Source: JAYVIQ01 sp043770215
GTDB lineage: Bacteria; Bacteroidota; Bacteroidia; Cytophagales; JAAEPT01
DNA length: 64,000 nt
Reading direction: 5' to 3'
NCBI GenBank assembly: GCA_043770215.1
Contig: JAYVIQ010000106.1
Location: forward strand, 1 to 64,000
The position numbers were made by a program, and so were the translations under genes. This document shows positions 44,178 through 53,724 of the stretch, one piece after another. Position 1 is the stretch's first letter. Each line of letters opens with the position of its first letter. The notes under the pieces are model-generated. The model did not search any database and had not been told where the DNA came from. It saw nothing but the letters and a program-made list of their open reading frames with translations.

Positions 44178-44759
44178 ATGACAAATGAATTAGAAATAAT
44201 ACAAGGGTGTAAAAATAATGATTCTTATGCTCAGAGAGTTTTATTCGAAATGTATGGGGCACAAATGAAAGCTGTATGTGGGTTGTATGTAAAAAACGCT
44301 GATCAAAAAGAAGATTTGTTGCAAGAGTCATTTATAAAAATATTTTCTAAGATAAATGATTTTGATTCTAGAGGTGTCTTGCGTGCTTGGATTAGGAGGA
44401 TTGTAGTAAACACTTGTCTAGGATATATAACAAGAGATAAGTATGCAAAGAACATGGTTAGTTCATCAGATTCTTTGCAATACAATGAAGAAATAGAAGA
44501 TGAAGAAGACGAAGATGACTCAGAATTTGATACACTAGTAGAAGCATTAGATGGGGAAACAATTCATGGATGCATTTCCTTATTAAAAGAAGATTTTAGA
44601 GTTGTATTTGTAATGTTTTGCATAGATGATATGTCTCATAATGAAATATCAAGCGTTTTAAACATTACCGTAGGGGCATCTAGAGTCAGATTAAACAGAG
44701 CTAAAGAAGCATTAAAAAAATTATTATTGGAAGTTTCTACAAAGGAGATAAAAGTATGA
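44178..44759 (+). CDS. ECF-type RNA polymerase sigma factor
   Basis: Sigma-70 region 2 covers about residues 8-75 (AQRVLFEMYGAQMKAVCGLY, QKEDLLQESFIKIFSKI, RAWIRRIVVNTCLGYITR) and region 4 about 130-190 (LLKEDFRVVFVMFCIDDMSHNEISSVLNITVGAS). The linker is unusually acidic (EEIEDEEDEDDSEFD). The ATG at 44178 is chosen over a TTG two codons earlier. The stop overlaps the next gene by four bases, typical for a sigma/anti-sigma pair. It probably controls a surface or stress response. Confidence 0.93.
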   Translation: MTNELEIIQGCKNNDSYAQRVLFEMYGAQMKAVCGLYVKNADQKEDLLQESFIKIFSKINDFDSRGVLRAWIRRIVVNTCLGYITRDKYAKNMVSSSDSLQYNEEIEDEEDEDDSEFDTLVEALDGETIHGCISLLKEDFRVVFVMFCIDDMSHNEISSVLNITVGASRVRLNRAKEALKKLLLEVSTKEIKV

Positions 44760-45427
44760 ACAAAGAGTTGTTAAAAAGTAAACTTTCTGAAGTTTCGCAT
44801 ACACCATCAGCTAATTCTTGGGGTATTATTGAAAAGAAATTTCAAGCGCATAGTGTACAAAACACTTTAATGCCTGCAACTAAAGTTGCTTCTGGATTAA
44901 ACACGTTTTTTGTTGTAGGTGCAGGTGTTGTTTTTTCTGTTTTAGCTTTAGTATTATATAAAAATTATTACTCAGAATCAGAAGCCAAAGTAAACACACC
45001 AACAAGTGAAGTTAAAAATTCTTCAGATAAAATCAGTAAAAGCGATGTAAATAAGGCTATTTCTAAATCAAATCATAGTTTTAGCGAAAATACTGGTGGT
45101 TTAAAAGGTAAAGAAGATGATTCTGAATTTAATAAATGTTCTAATCAAAACATGAGGAATCTAAGCATCAAAGAAGACAGTTACACTAAGAAAAATAAAC
45201 TTGCACCAGCAAGCGTAGCTCCTAACATAATAAATGCAACTGAAAAAGATTTTGTGGTAGATAATAAAGTTTTAAGCGGCTCACCGGATAATAGAATGGA
45301 GTCCGAATATAAAAACGAAATTAAAGAGGTAGAAAAACCTAAACATATACCCAAAACCATAAAATATGTTACCAGACGGGATACGATAATAAAGTATGAC
45401 ACTTTGATAAGTAAAAATAAAAAGTGA
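44756..45427 (+). CDS. Putative anti-sigma factor, single-pass membrane protein
   Basis: A 223-residue protein with a cytoplasmic N-terminus (PSANSWGIIEKKFQA), one membrane segment at about 48-68 (TFFVVGAGVVFSVLALVLY) and a hydrophilic outside region rich in Lys, Ser and Asn. No canonical zinc-binding anti-sigma domain is seen. Its ATG overlaps the sigma factor stop and is preceded by AAGGAG, though that may just be coding sequence. Position and topology, not homology, support the anti-sigma role. A beta-barrel gene follows 10 bases later. Confidence 0.72.
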   Translation: MNKELLKSKLSEVSHTPSANSWGIIEKKFQAHSVQNTLMPATKVASGLNTFFVVGAGVVFSVLALVLYKNYYSESEAKVNTPTSEVKNSSDKISKSDVNKAISKSNHSFSENTGGLKGKEDDSEFNKCSNQNMRNLSIKEDSYTKKNKLAPASVAPNIINATEKDFVVDNKVLSGSPDNRMESEYKNEIKEVEKPKHIPKTIKYVTRRDTIIKYDTLISKNKK

Positions 45428-45437
45428 TTTTTACTAG

Positions 45438-46182
45438 ATGTTAAGATCAATAACATCTATTTCTTTTTTTTTAATACATTTTATGAGTCTTGCTCAAGAA
45501 GGGCAAGACTCTATAGTTTATATAGATGAACCACCTGTGGTGGTTCATCAAAAAGTAGAAATTTTTAAAGAGAAAATTATATTGCCTCATTTTATTTTGA
45601 CGGAATTCTCTTTGGCACCGTCTTTTTTTAATTACACTTATAGTCCTTCTAATACCAATATTGATAAATACTTGGATGTAAATAATTCTAAAAATTTGAC
45701 TCTTCAGTTTGCCCTTAAAACGTATTTAGTATACAAAAAATGGCACTTTGGATTAGAATTTAACTATGCAAGTTTATCACAATCTAGAGAATCTACTGAT
45801 TATATAATCCCATATACTAAAAAAGGAACTTATTTAGAACATCTATAAAGTATCTATAGCTCCCAAACTCGGCTTAGGAATTGCCTATTTTTTTAGTCAA
45901 GGAGGTTTAATTCCTGTTGAAGATGATATTTACTACGAGGTATTATATTCTAATGAAGTATCCCCAAAAATTATCACTCCAATTTTTCAAATTGAACTCC
46001 CTATTCAAGTAAGATTATCAAACAAATGGGGATTTTTTAGTTCATATTACTACCAAAGAAATATTTTGTCTTTTTCTAAGGGGTATTCGAAGCTAGACGT
46101 AGCTAGACGGCTCCATGGCATAAGACTTGGTTTTAATTATAAATTTTCTTTGCGAAAGTATTTGTTAGACACAAAAAAATAA
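45438..46182 (+). pseudogene. Outer-membrane beta-barrel gene with one frameshift, end of sigma operon
   Basis: From the ATG at 45438 (signal peptide LRSITSISFFLIHFMSLAQ) translation runs 136 residues and stops at 45846. The next frame, readable from 45841 to the stop at 46180-46182, continues IYKVSIAPKLGLGIAYFFSQ and PIQVRLSNKWGFFSSYYYQR and ends with NYKFSLRKYLL. Together they form one porin-family barrel of about 247 residues. An extra base near 45840 (or a two-base loss) is needed to join them, for example reading GAA-ATC-TAT instead of GAACATCTAT. Either a recent loss of function or a sequence error. Its position after sigma and anti-sigma suggests it is a target or sensor of the system. 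Confidence 0.8.
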
Positions 46183-46435
46183 TGCTTTTAGCATCTAAAA
46201 ATGGTACAACATTATTGCAGATTATTTATAAAGATACTTTTTTATTGGTTATTGTAACAATTGCTTAGTATTCAGTATTAATGTATAAGTTTAGTTTCAT
46301 TTAGCTAATTTCTAGTTCTAAGTTAAATCTATACATACACTTTTCATTTAAAAGTAATCGATTGGTTAGTTATTGTTTGTTTTAATCCTGTTAGTATAAG
46401 GCATTGAAACAGAGGAATCAAAAACTATTTTTACT

Positions 46436-47698
46436 TTATAACACTCGTTTAAGTATGGTTATAAACTGCCAACAATCTGTAAAACTATTGTATAGAGGCA
46501 CTGGCGCCACTCTAAGAATTCCTCCCTTGGCGTGGTTTCTCCAATCGGCTATGACTCCATTACTGTGGAGTTCGTCAATAAAGCGTTTGTCCTTATTTTC
46601 TATATAAATAGATATCTGACAGCCTTTTTGTTCTAGTGGGGTAACAATTTTTAAATGTGGGAGTTCGGATTTCAAACAGGTTGCCAAAAAAGAAGAAAGT
46701 TCCTGCCCTTTATAAAAATAGTCTTTAAGTGCTATTTTATCAAAAAGCTCTAGAGAGCCAAGCAATGCAGCCAAAGACAATACAGGAGCATTAGACATTT
46801 GCCATGCTTCTGCCGTTTGGTAAGGGTCTAATGTGTGATGCATCTGAAAACGATTTTCTTCTTTGTTGCTCCACCAACCTTGTAACTTGGCTAACTCGTT
46901 GTTTTTTAAATGCTTTTGGTGCACAAAAGCACCACCAACTGCTCCTGGGCCACCATTTAAGTACTTGTAATTACACCATACGGCAAAGTCAATTTGCCAA
47001 GTATGTAATTGGAGCCCTACATTCCCTATAGCATGTGCTAGATCTACCCCAAAAAAAGCATTTTGGGCATGTACATAACTTGCAATATTTTGTATATCAA
47101 ATACTTCTCCTGTTTGGTAATTTACTCCAGAAAGCAAAACCAATGCTATTTCAGGATCCATCAAAGCATCTTTAATTTTGTCTGTGCCATAAACTCCCCA
47201 ATCATCTGGCTCTATGTACAAAAGGGCATTTTGTGCTTGTTCTTTACTTAAAACACCTTTTTTAAGATAAAAATCTATTTGAGATTGTATAGCATAATGG
47301 TCAGAAGGGAAAGCATTTCTTTCTAATACAATTTTATACTTATTGGCTGTAGGAGTATAAAAACTCAACAAAAGCAAATGCAAATTTACAGTGAGGGCGT
47401 TCATTGCCACTACCTCGGTTGCTATAGCACCAACAAGTTTTGCTAAAGGAGTCTCTACGTTTTTGTGATAGCTTACCCAAGGCAAAGGGTCAGTAAAATG
47501 CCCTTCTACGCCTAAATTTTGCCATTTTAAAAGTTCTTGTTGTACAATATGAGCTGTATTTTTTGGTTGTAAACCCAAAGAATTTCCGCAAAAATATAAG
47601 TAATCATCTCCAAATTCTGTTTTTGGAAAATGAAATTGCTTTCTATACGGTTGCAAAGAATCTAAAGAATCTTTTTTTTTGGCAATTTCTAAGCTCAT
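46436..47698 (-). CDS. kynU: Kynureninase
   Basis: PLP enzyme cleaving kynurenine or 3-hydroxykynurenine to anthranilate or 3-hydroxyanthranilate and alanine. DDYLYFCGNSLGLQPK near the start, FYTPTANKYKIVLERNAFPSDHYA, and the cofactor Lys near residue 245 in WCNYKYLNGGPGAVGGAFV are diagnostic. Length 420 is normal. The start abuts the stop of the 3-hydroxyanthranilate dioxygenase gene, which uses its product, so the pair catalyses consecutive steps toward quinolinate and NAD. Confidence 0.97.
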   Translation of the reverse strand: MSLEIAKKKDSLDSLQPYRKQFHFPKTEFGDDYLYFCGNSLGLQPKNTAHIVQQELLKWQNLGVEGHFTDPLPWVSYHKNVETPLAKLVGAIATEVVAMNALTVNLHLLLLSFYTPTANKYKIVLERNAFPSDHYAIQSQIDFYLKKGVLSKEQAQNALLYIEPDDWGVYGTDKIKDALMDPEIALVLLSGVNYQTGEVFDIQNIASYVHAQNAFFGVDLAHAIGNVGLQLHTWQIDFAVWCNYKYLNGGPGAVGGAFVHQKHLKNNELAKLQGWWSNKEENRFQMHHTLDPYQTAEAWQMSNAPVLSLAALLGSLELFDKIALKDYFYKGQELSSFLATCLKSELPHLKIVTPLEQKGCQISIYIENKDKRFIDELHSNGVIADWRNHAKGGILRVAPVPLYNSFTDCWQFITILKRVL

Positions 47699-48217
47699 TT
47701 ACATAGGTTTTTCTAGTACACTGCTACAAACTTTGCATGTTCTAAGTTCTAAAGAACCGTAAAAAGTTTCCATAACTTTGGGCAGTTGGGTGGCTATGTC
47801 TGTCAAAACAAATTTTTCTTCGTAAAGCTTGTTGCCACAGTTTTCGCAAAACCACATAAAGCCATCTTCCTCCGTTTTATTACGGTATCTTTCTATAACT
47901 AACCCTACTGTATTGGCACCTCTCTGTGGAGAATGAGGTGTTTTTGGTGGAAGCAAGAATAAATCGCCCTCTTTTACTTCTATATCTACGGGCTTGCCCT
48001 GATCTATTATTTTCACAACAATATCTCCCTCTATCTGATAAAAAAGTTCCTCTCCTTCATTATAATGATAATCTTTACGAGAGTTTGGGCCTCCAACAAT
48101 CATTACTATAAAATCATCATTGTTTTTATAAATTACTTTGTTGCCTACAGGTGGTCTGAGCAATTCTCTATGCTCTTCTATCCAGCCTTTTAGGTTTATA
48201 GATTTACTTATTGCCAT
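47699..48217 (-). CDS. nbaC: 3-hydroxyanthranilate 3,4-dioxygenase
   Basis: Iron cupin dioxygenase that opens the ring of 3-hydroxyanthranilate, giving the precursor of quinolinate. The iron ligands His51, Glu57 and His95 fall in KDYHYNEGEELFYQ and PPKTPHSPQRG at the same residue numbers I recall for the well-studied bacterial enzyme. The second, rubredoxin-like metal site has Cys124, Cys127, Cys161 and Cys164 (CENC and CKVC). The 172-residue length is typical of the bacterial form. It overlaps the peptidase gene upstream by 14 bases and abuts kynU downstream. Confidence 0.97.
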   Translation of the reverse strand: MAISKSINLKGWIEEHRELLRPPVGNKVIYKNNDDFIVMIVGGPNSRKDYHYNEGEELFYQIEGDIVVKIIDQGKPVDIEVKEGDLFLLPPKTPHSPQRGANTVGLVIERYRNKTEEDGFMWFCENCGNKLYEEKFVLTDIATQLPKVMETFYGSLELRTCKVCSSVLEKPM

Positions 48218-50369
48218 TGTCCAAGAGATTTTTTTCTATAAAGATATACATCTTTTGGTATAAATTGTAGCGGGTAGTACCTCCAAAAATGCCATGATTT
48301 TTGTTTGGGTAATAAAAATGTTCGAAATTTTTGTTGTGTTTCAAAAGTTCATTTTGCAAAGCATAACTGTTTTGTATATGTACATTGTCATCTGCAGTGC
48401 CATGTATCAAAAGTAAATTGCCTTGTAGATTTTGAGCATAGTTTGTGGGTGAGTTTTGGTCAAATCCCTGAGGATTATCTTTTGGCAAACCCATATAACG
48501 TTCTGTATAAATATTATCATAAAAACGCCAATTGGTTACTGGGGCTACTGCAATAGCACAAGAAAAAATATCTGGAGATTTTAGCAAACAAAGCGTAGAT
48601 AGATATCCACCAAAGCTCCAGCCCCAAATGCCTATTCTTTTTTGGTCTACATAAGATTTTGATTTTAGATAATTTGCAACCGCAGTTTGATCCTTGTGTT
48701 CTAAGTTTCCAAGTTGGCCGTAAGTACTTTTTCTGAATTCACCCCCTCTGCCATCTGTGCCTCTGCCATCTGCAAGTACCACTATGCAATTTTTTTGGGC
48801 TAAATATTGGTGGTAAAAATAATCAAATGAATTCCATTCGTTTGTAACTACCTGATATCCTGGGCCACCATAACAATGCATAAGCACTGGATATTTTTTT
48901 GTGGAATCGAAATTTGGAGGAAGTATTTTTAGGCATTGAATGGTGTGTCCTTCTGGGGCCAACACTTTAAAAAACTCCGTTTTGCCTGTATTTACGGTTT
49001 TTAATTTCTCTGCTATGGCTATATTAGTTTCTAATGATAAAATAGGTTTTAGCCTTTTAAGCGTTACCAATGTACTTGTGTAAGGTGTTTGAAGGTTAGA
49101 TTGGGTTAAAATGCCTAATTTTCCGTTTGGCGAAATGGTGATGTCAGACCACATGGCAGCACTGGACAATACTTTAAGTTTTTCATTTTTGTACATGCAA
49201 ATACTTTGTGTATAGGTATTTGGGTATAAAGCGGTAAAGTAAGTTGAACCCGTTTCTTCGTTATGGCGGAGAAGGTTTTTAACATCAAATTCTACAGGCG
49301 TTAGATCTTCTATGAGCAAAGTATCATATTGAATTTTTAGTAAGTGTTTAAATCCATTATGGTAGGAGTCTAAAATACACCCGTTAGAAATAAAGGCAAT
49401 GTTGCTAGGGATTTCTACATATTTGTCAGAGCTATCTTTATAAATTATTTTTTCGGTTTTAGAGGTTGTATTAAAAACCACTAACTCTAGTTTATTTTGT
49501 AACCGATTTGTTTTAATATAGTAAAACTCATCTGGCAGATTAGATACACCTATTTTTGCTATGTATTCAAATTCTTCTCCAGTTTCAAAAATTTCTTGAT
49601 CTACTTTTGTTTCTAGGTCAAATACATGTAGCGTAACTTTGGCATTAGGCATGCCTGCTTTTGGGTATTTATAGGTATAATATTCTGGATATAGGTTTTC
49701 TTTCCATAGTTCTATTTGGTAACTGGCTACTTCACTTTCGTTATAGCGTAAGTAGGCTATTTTGTGCGTGTTTGGTATCCAATAGTAGGCTTTGCTAAAT
49801 CCAAACTCTTCTTCATGCACCCAATCTGCTCTTCCATTTATTATTTCGTTCCATTTGCCGTCTTCTGTAATTTTGCTTTCTTGGTTGTTAATTAGTTCTA
49901 CGGAATACATGTTGTTTTCATCAGTATAAGCAAGGTATTTAGCATCATAAGAAAAGCTTGGGTTAAATACTTTTTTTTGACTAACATACAGCAAACTGTC
50001 ATTTTTAGTATTGTATACCATAGCAAGTCCTTTTTTTGAATGCCGGTATAAAGATTCTTCATTTGCCATAAAACACAACAAAGAAGAATCTTGCATGGGT
50101 TTGGTACAGTCAGAAATTGAAAATGTATCTGGAATGGCAATATTTTTTTTAAGTTTTTGAATCCCATTTTTGTTTGCAGTATACAGTTCTACTCCGTTTT
50201 GGTAGGAAATAAGCGTACTGTCATTTAACCATTCAAGTGTATTTTGTGAGGCATAAAAAGAATAATTAAGCCATATATCTGATAGTTTTATTTGCGCCTT
50301 GCCTATGTTTGAGAGTAGAATAAAAAATAAAACGGTACTATTTTTGAAACGAAAGGTGAATAAATTCAT
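48204..50369 (-). CDS. Dipeptidyl peptidase IV-family S9 peptidase
   Basis: Signal peptide at residues 1-25 (TVLFFILLSNIGKAQ), then the DPP-IV N-terminal beta-propeller (about 60-430) and a catalytic alpha/beta-hydrolase domain. The nucleophile is in GIWGWSFGGYLS near residue 590, the Asp in HGTADDNVH near 657, and the His in NKNHGIFGG near 689. RADWVHEEEFGFSKAY resembles the EE motif that binds the peptide N-terminus. It should cut dipeptides after Pro or Ala in the periplasm. It is the first gene of the operon with nbaC and kynU; the link to kynurenine metabolism is unexplained. Confidence 0.95.
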   Translation of the reverse strand: MNLFTFRFKNSTVLFFILLSNIGKAQIKLSDIWLNYSFYASQNTLEWLNDSTLISYQNGVELYTANKNGIQKLKKNIAIPDTFSISDCTKPMQDSSLLCFMANEESLYRHSKKGLAMVYNTKNDSLLYVSQKKVFNPSFSYDAKYLAYTDENNMYSVELINNQESKITEDGKWNEIINGRADWVHEEEFGFSKAYYWIPNTHKIAYLRYNESEVASYQIELWKENLYPEYYTYKYPKAGMPNAKVTLHVFDLETKVDQEIFETGEEFEYIAKIGVSNLPDEFYYIKTNRLQNKLELVVFNTTSKTEKIIYKDSSDKYVEIPSNIAFISNGCILDSYHNGFKHLLKIQYDTLLIEDLTPVEFDVKNLLRHNEETGSTYFTALYPNTYTQSICMYKNEKLKVLSSAAMWSDITISPNGKLGILTQSNLQTPYTSTLVTLKRLKPILSLETNIAIAEKLKTVNTGKTEFFKVLAPEGHTIQCLKILPPNFDSTKKYPVLMHCYGGPGYQVVTNEWNSFDYFYHQYLAQKNCIVVLADGRGTDGRGGEFRKSTYGQLGNLEHKDQTAVANYLKSKSYVDQKRIGIWGWSFGGYLSTLCLLKSPDIFSCAIAVAPVTNWRFYDNIYTERYMGLPKDNPQGFDQNSPTNYAQNLQGNLLLIHGTADDNVHIQNSYALQNELLKHNKNFEHFYYPNKNHGIFGGTTRYNLYQKMYIFIEKNLLDNGNK

Positions 50370-50490
50370 TACTTGTATTTTGATTGGTTTTTAAAACTGA
50401 TGTAAAATTATTAAAAGTTACAAAAAAAAGTTAATATTGTAGAGTTGAGTTGTTCAACTTTAAAAAATATTAAACTTAAAAAAACAAAAA

Positions 50491-51369
50491 ATGAAAAAAT
50501 TATCATTAGTGTGGGCTGCATCATTTGCCCTAACCTCATTATTCCTTACATCTTGTAAAGATGAAGAAGTTGATCCAAAGAAACCAACAATTAACTTTGT
50601 AGGTGCTTCAACGTCTAACCAAACTGTAAAATTAGGCGAAGTTGCAACTATAAATGTTGTAACAGCTAAAGGAGACAAAAACTTAGACAAATTAACTTTT
50701 AGAATAGAAGGTAACATTGTACCTAAAGAAAGAATAAAAGTTAACGGAGAAGCTCTAACTACGGACGGAGAATACAAAATTAAAGCAACTGAAGATGCTG
50801 GTAAAACTTATGTAATTTCATTTACAGCTTCTGCAACTGCAAAAACTGAAACTCTAGTTATTGCTGTTTCTGACAATGATAATTTAACAAATGGTCTTTC
50901 TGCAATTATTACAACAAGCAACTTTGCTATAACTTCTGCAACTGCAAAGTTATTAGGTGCTCAAAGTAACGCAGCAGGCTCATACTTTGACGCTACTGGT
51001 AGTGTAATACCAGGAAATAATGCAAAAACAGCTTCAAACATTGTTTTCTCTTATGCATCTTTAACAGCGGGTTCTTCACTCGTATCTCCGTTAACTTCTG
51101 ATAGGACTCAATTTGATTTAACAACTGGTTCTGACAACAGTGCAACCACCTATTTTGCAGCTTCTACTTTAGATTTTGCAGCTGTAACTGGTGATCAAAT
51201 TGCAACTATAACAGCCTCTACGTCTAAATCTGTACTAATTGAGAATGGTAAAACGTATTCTTTTGTACAAGGTGGTGTAAAAGGATTGGTTAAAGTTACC
51301 GGTCTTGTTACTGGTTTAAGTGGCTCTGTAACTGTTGATGTTAAATGGGTTAGCACTGCAGCAATGTAA
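50491..51369 (+). CDS. Secreted lipoprotein with immunoglobulin-like beta-rich repeats
   Basis: KKLSLVWAASFALTSLFLTSC is a lipoprotein signal with Cys near residue 22, followed by acidic KDEEVDP, a surface-export-like signal in Bacteroidota. The 270-residue mature protein is Thr-, Ser- and Ala-rich and predicted beta, with about two similar Ig-like units (NQTVKLGEVATINVVTAKG, then AITSATAKLLGAQSNAAG). No enzyme motif. A strong terminator follows, so it is a single-gene unit. Function unknown, probably a surface protein. Confidence 0.82.
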   Translation: MKKLSLVWAASFALTSLFLTSCKDEEVDPKKPTINFVGASTSNQTVKLGEVATINVVTAKGDKNLDKLTFRIEGNIVPKERIKVNGEALTTDGEYKIKATEDAGKTYVISFTASATAKTETLVIAVSDNDNLTNGLSAIITTSNFAITSATAKLLGAQSNAAGSYFDATGSVIPGNNAKTASNIVFSYASLTAGSSLVSPLTSDRTQFDLTTGSDNSATTYFAASTLDFAAVTGDQIATITASTSKSVLIENGKTYSFVQGGVKGLVKVTGLVTGLSGSVTVDVKWVSTAAM

Positions 51370-51391
51370 ACTAGTTTTCAATAAATTTCTT

Positions 51392-51428
51392 AAAGAGGGT
51401 TGATATAACAAATATCAACCCTCTTTTT
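51392..51428 (+). terminator. Strong intrinsic terminator
   Basis: A perfect 15-base stem, AAAGAGGGTTGATAT at 51392-51406 and ATATCAACCCTCTTT at 51412-51426, with a five-base loop and a T run of seven. It ends the lipoprotein gene. Confidence 0.92.
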
Positions 51429-51446
51429 TTCATTCTAGATGTCATT

Positions 51447-52652
51447 GTGCAAAAAGTAATAATAATTTCTACCCTTTGGTGTGAACCCAGTTCTAGTGCT
51501 GCAGGCGTGCATATGCAGCAACTTTTACAAATGTTTCTAGAGCAAGGCTACAGCCTAACGTATGCAAGCACCGCAAACAAATCAGATTTTGCTTTAGAAA
51601 CAACAGATGTAAACCTAAAACAAATACAATTAAATTGCTCTAGTTTTGATGCCTGGATTAAAGAAGAAAACCCAGACATAGTACTCTTCGATAGATTTAC
51701 CGCAGAAGAACAATTTGGCTGGAGAGTGAGAGAAAATTGCCCAAATGCACTAACTATTTTAAATACAGAAGACCTACATAGTTTACGAAAATCTAGAGAA
51801 GAAGCAATAAAAACGAATTCCCTCTGGGATATACACTTCTGGAAAAACCAAGAGATTACATATAGAGAGATTAGTTCTATACTCAAATGCGATCTAAATT
51901 TGATGGTTTCAGAAACTGAAATAAATTTTTTAATTACTTATTTCGGAGTAAAAGAAGCTCAACTAATGTATTTGCCTATATGTATAGATCTAAACAGCCT
52001 CGAGCCTAAGAAATTTGAAGAGAGAGCGCATTTTTACACCATAGGCAATTTCATGCACAGTCCAAATCTAGATAGTATTCAATGGGTAAAATCAGAAATT
52101 TGGCCATTGATAAGAAAAGAGCTTCCAAAAGCAGAATTTCATATTTTTGGTGCTTATCTAACAGGCAAAGCCAGGGCCTTGCATGCTCCAAAAGACGGTT
52201 TTTTTATAAAGGGAAAGTTAGGTGATTTAGAAAATGTATTGCCTACTTACAGAGTGTGTTTAGCTCCGCTAAGGTTTGGTGCGGGCATAAAAGGCAAGTT
52301 TTTAGAAGCTATGAAATTTGGCACTCCTTTTAGTACATCATATATTGGCACTGAGGATTTACAAGTAGCTGTAAAAACCTATGCAAAACCAGAAGATATA
52401 GCTATAGATGCCATAAAAACCTACACAGATAAAGATGTATGGATGCAAAAGCAAAGCTTAGGTTTTGAATGCATCAAAAATAGGTATGCTAGACTAAGCT
52501 ATGCTGAAAATTGTTTAGAAAAGATACAAAATATAAAAAGACAATTAGAAACACACAGAAACATACATTTTATGGGCGAGTTGTTAAAACAACAATCAAA
52601 CAACAGCAGCAAGTATTTTTCTAAATGGCTAGAACTTAAAAATAAGGCATAG
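51447..52652 (+). CDS. Glycosyltransferase, GT-B fold (GT4-like)
   Basis: Starts with GTG. The N-terminal half begins QKVIIISTLWCEPSSSAAGVHMQQLL, resembling the acceptor domain, and the C-terminal half has the donor-binding pattern AEFHIFGAYLTGKA, PTYRVCLAPLRFGAGIKGKFLEAMKFGTPF, with the GAGIKGK loop of GT4-type enzymes and later GTEDL. The 401-residue length is normal. No membrane segment; cytoplasmic or peripheral membrane. Donor sugar unknown. It lies between a terminator and the convergent ArsS gene. Confidence 0.85.
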   Translation: MQKVIIISTLWCEPSSSAAGVHMQQLLQMFLEQGYSLTYASTANKSDFALETTDVNLKQIQLNCSSFDAWIKEENPDIVLFDRFTAEEQFGWRVRENCPNALTILNTEDLHSLRKSREEAIKTNSLWDIHFWKNQEITYREISSILKCDLNLMVSETEINFLITYFGVKEAQLMYLPICIDLNSLEPKKFEERAHFYTIGNFMHSPNLDSIQWVKSEIWPLIRKELPKAEFHIFGAYLTGKARALHAPKDGFFIKGKLGDLENVLPTYRVCLAPLRFGAGIKGKFLEAMKFGTPFSTSYIGTEDLQVAVKTYAKPEDIAIDAIKTYTDKDVWMQKQSLGFECIKNRYARLSYAENCLEKIQNIKRQLETHRNIHFMGELLKQQSNNSSKYFSKWLELKNKA

Positions 52653-52686
52653 CTTTTAATCTTCGTTCTCAGAAGCATTTATGTCT

Positions 52687-53724
52687 TTAAGAAACAGTAG
52701 CGCCACCACAACTAGATCCAGCTCCTGCTGTACAACCAAAACAATGTTTTTTTACTATTATATGCCTTTGTTCATGTTGTTTACAATCAAAATCTTTTAC
52801 GTGATTATTGCTTTTGATTTTTAAATCCAACATTTGATTAAAATCGCAATCATACAAATATCCATCCCAAGAAACAGAAACCATTGTTCTACACATAACA
52901 TTTGATACAGAACTTGGGTTAAAGGCATCTATTAAATCCTGCACATAGCTTTGGTATTGATTATTATCTACTAAATATTCTAAAAATCTACTTACCGGTA
53001 AATTTGTTATAGCAAATAAATGATTGAATCTGATGCCGTATTTTTCAAACAGTTTTGTTTTAAATTCTTTTTCTAGCCCTTCTTGGTCACCGGGCAAAAA
53101 AGTACCTGTAGGATTATACACCAAATTTAGCGTTAGGTTGTTTTCTATCCCATACCCAACGTTGTTTAATAGTTTTAAGGCTTCTATGCTTTGTTCAAAA
53201 ACACCTTTGCCTCTTTGTGCATCTGTTCTTATGGCAGTAAAATACGGCAAAGAAGAAACTACTTCTACTTTATTGGCTTTAAAAAATTCTGGTAAATCAT
53301 TGTATTTTTTATTGGCCAATAGTATCGTCAAATTGCATCTAACAATGATCTTTTTTCCTAAAGAAGACAAACGCTCTACAAACCACCTAAAATTTGGGTT
53401 CATTTCAGGAGCACCCCCAGTTAAGTCCACTGTACTTATGGTAGAGTTTTCTAATGCAGTTAAACAAAACTGCATGGTTTCTAAGGTCATTATTTCTTTT
53501 CTGTCTGGGCCAGCATCTACATGACAATGTTTACAAACTTGGTTGCACATTTTCCCCAAATTGATTTGCAAAACATCAATCTTAGCTGCTTTTAGCGGAA
53601 AATGATTGTGTTCTTTTAACTTTGACTCAAAAAATGGGAGTGCATCCACAGCATTTAAAAGAGCCAGTTGGTTCTCTACCTTGGACAAATTGTGCGCTCT
53701 TTTTTGTAATGAAGTCTGCACCAT
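52687..53724 (-). CDS. arsS: Arsenosugar biosynthesis radical SAM protein ArsS-like (DUF3641)
   Basis: Radical SAM enzyme with the CX3CX2C motif at Cys60, Cys64 and Cys67 (MCNQVCKHCH), then TVDLTGGAPEMNPNFRWFVE. The C-terminal DUF3641 region carries further cysteines, CRTMVSVSWDGYLYDCDFNQ and the terminal HCFGCTAGAGSSCGG. This matches the ArsS family, proposed to attach a 5'-deoxyadenosyl group to dimethylarsenite in arsenosugar synthesis. It is followed in transcription order after the carboxymuconolactone decarboxylase-like gene with a one-base overlap. The arsenic methyltransferase (ArsM) is not beside it. Confidence 0.9.
   Translation of the reverse strand: MVQTSLQKRAHNLSKVENQLALLNAVDALPFFESKLKEHNHFPLKAAKIDVLQINLGKMCNQVCKHCHVDAGPDRKEIMTLETMQFCLTALENSTISTVDLTGGAPEMNPNFRWFVERLSSLGKKIIVRCNLTILLANKKYNDLPEFFKANKVEVVSSLPYFTAIRTDAQRGKGVFEQSIEALKLLNNVGYGIENNLTLNLVYNPTGTFLPGDQEGLEKEFKTKLFEKYGIRFNHLFAITNLPVSRFLEYLVDNNQYQSYVQDLIDAFNPSSVSNVMCRTMVSVSWDGYLYDCDFNQMLDLKIKSNNHVKDFDCKQHEQRHIIVKKHCFGCTAGAGSSCGGATVS

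Noticed and set aside
44742..44747. AAGGAG before the anti-sigma start as a Shine-Dalgarno
   Set aside because: It is part of the sigma factor coding sequence encoding Lys-Glu, so selection for ribosome binding cannot be inferred; left as a remark.
53024..53524. 166-codon plus-strand frame opposite arsS
   Set aside because: Antisense shadow of a well-supported radical SAM gene; no domain or start signal.
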